DNA from: Xenorhabdus lircayensis
GTDB lineage: Bacteria > Pseudomonadota > Gammaproteobacteria > Enterobacterales > Enterobacteriaceae
Reading direction: 5' to 3'
Assembly (NCBI RefSeq): GCF_016306625.1
Contig: NZ_JACOII010000036.1
Location: forward strand, 1-45,486
DNA length: 45,486 nucleotides
Under the pieces are notes generated by a model that made no database searches, had not been told where the DNA came from, and saw only the letters and a list, made by a program, of their open reading frames with translations. This document shows, piece by piece, positions 45,390 through 45,486 of this stretch. Numbering within the stretch: the first letter of the stretch is position 1; every line of letters begins with the position of its first letter. Made by a program: the position numbers and the translations under genes.

Positions 45390-45486
45390 CCCTTTTTCTT
45401 GAAGACGAGCAGATAGCCTGCGAAATATCCATATGTAAATGAGAATATAAACAGGCCAAATAATGGGTTATGTATTAAATAGTTAG
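45386..45486 (-). CDS. C-terminal end of an unidentified membrane protein, cut by right edge
   Basis: Open from the edge to TGA at 45388-45386, giving 33 residues that end FAGYLLVFKKKG. The piece is hydrophobic and aromatic with a basic tail, typical of the last membrane helix of an inner-membrane protein. It overlaps the next small frame by ATGA. Family not recognisable from this fragment. Confidence 0.45.
   Translation of the reverse strand, partial: NYLIHNPLFGLFIFSFTYGYFAGYLLVFKKKG

Noticed and set aside
45109-45459. 116-residue minus-strand frame across the nuoN end and terminator
   Set aside because: It runs through nuoN coding sequence and the terminator. The two other minus-strand frames here have better membrane-protein composition and an ATGA overlap.
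1-45486. Insertion sequences, integrase, tRNA attachment site or phage genes around the NRPS locus
   Set aside because: None visible; the locus borders pta directly and its left border is outside the window, so the mechanism of acquisition cannot be read.

Overview
The window is chromosomal DNA from a gamma-proteobacterium of the Enterobacterales. The housekeeping block (pta-ackA / yfbV-[yfbU]-hxpA-yfbS / yfbR / alaA / lrhA / nuoA-N) has the gene order of Escherichia coli and each protein aligns closely with its E. coli counterpart. Moderate-to-low GC, AT-rich intergenic DNA and a large non-ribosomal peptide synthetase (NRPS) locus next to pta suggest an insect-pathogenic Morganellaceae member (Xenorhabdus/Photorhabdus type). 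That genus-level call is an inference.

Left part (1-18444), an accessory peptide-synthetase locus. It holds a minus-strand NRPS cut by the left edge (NRPS-1: C-A..., threonine-type pocket), a plus-strand SyrD/PvdE-like ABC exporter, and a 4182-residue minus-strand NRPS (NRPS-2). NRPS-2 reads C-A-T / dual E/C-A-T / C-A-T / dual E/C-[A missing]-T-TE. The terminal module keeps the last few residues of an adenylation domain fused straight onto the condensation domain, so the carrier in front of the thioesterase has no cognate loader. The two NRPS genes begin with paralogous starter C domains and share a duplicated promoter and leader (TCGACA-N17-TAATTT about 170-190 bases upstream of each start), so they probably arose by duplication and are co-expressed. 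Short in-frame tandem repeats (12 or 15 bp units) occur in several adenylation domains and linkers.

Middle part (18392-29555). The acetate pathway ackA-pta lies on the minus strand. Divergent from it are yfbV, a decayed yfbU (internal deletion, frameshift and nonsense codon), the sugar-phosphatase hxpA and the SLC13/TrkA-C permease yfbS. The nucleotidase yfbR and alanine aminotransferase alaA are on the minus strand, followed by the LysR regulator lrhA/hexA. LrhA/HexA-type proteins control motility, virulence and secondary metabolism in related bacteria, so it is a candidate regulator of the NRPS locus.

Right part (30211-45254). The complete 13-gene nuo operon (fused nuoCD) encodes respiratory complex I, with many ATGA or near-zero gene junctions and a rho-independent terminator after nuoN. 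Beyond it, on the minus strand, are two very short overlapping frames that look like small membrane proteins; one runs off the right edge.

No tRNA, rRNA, CRISPR array, insertion sequence or phage gene was seen.
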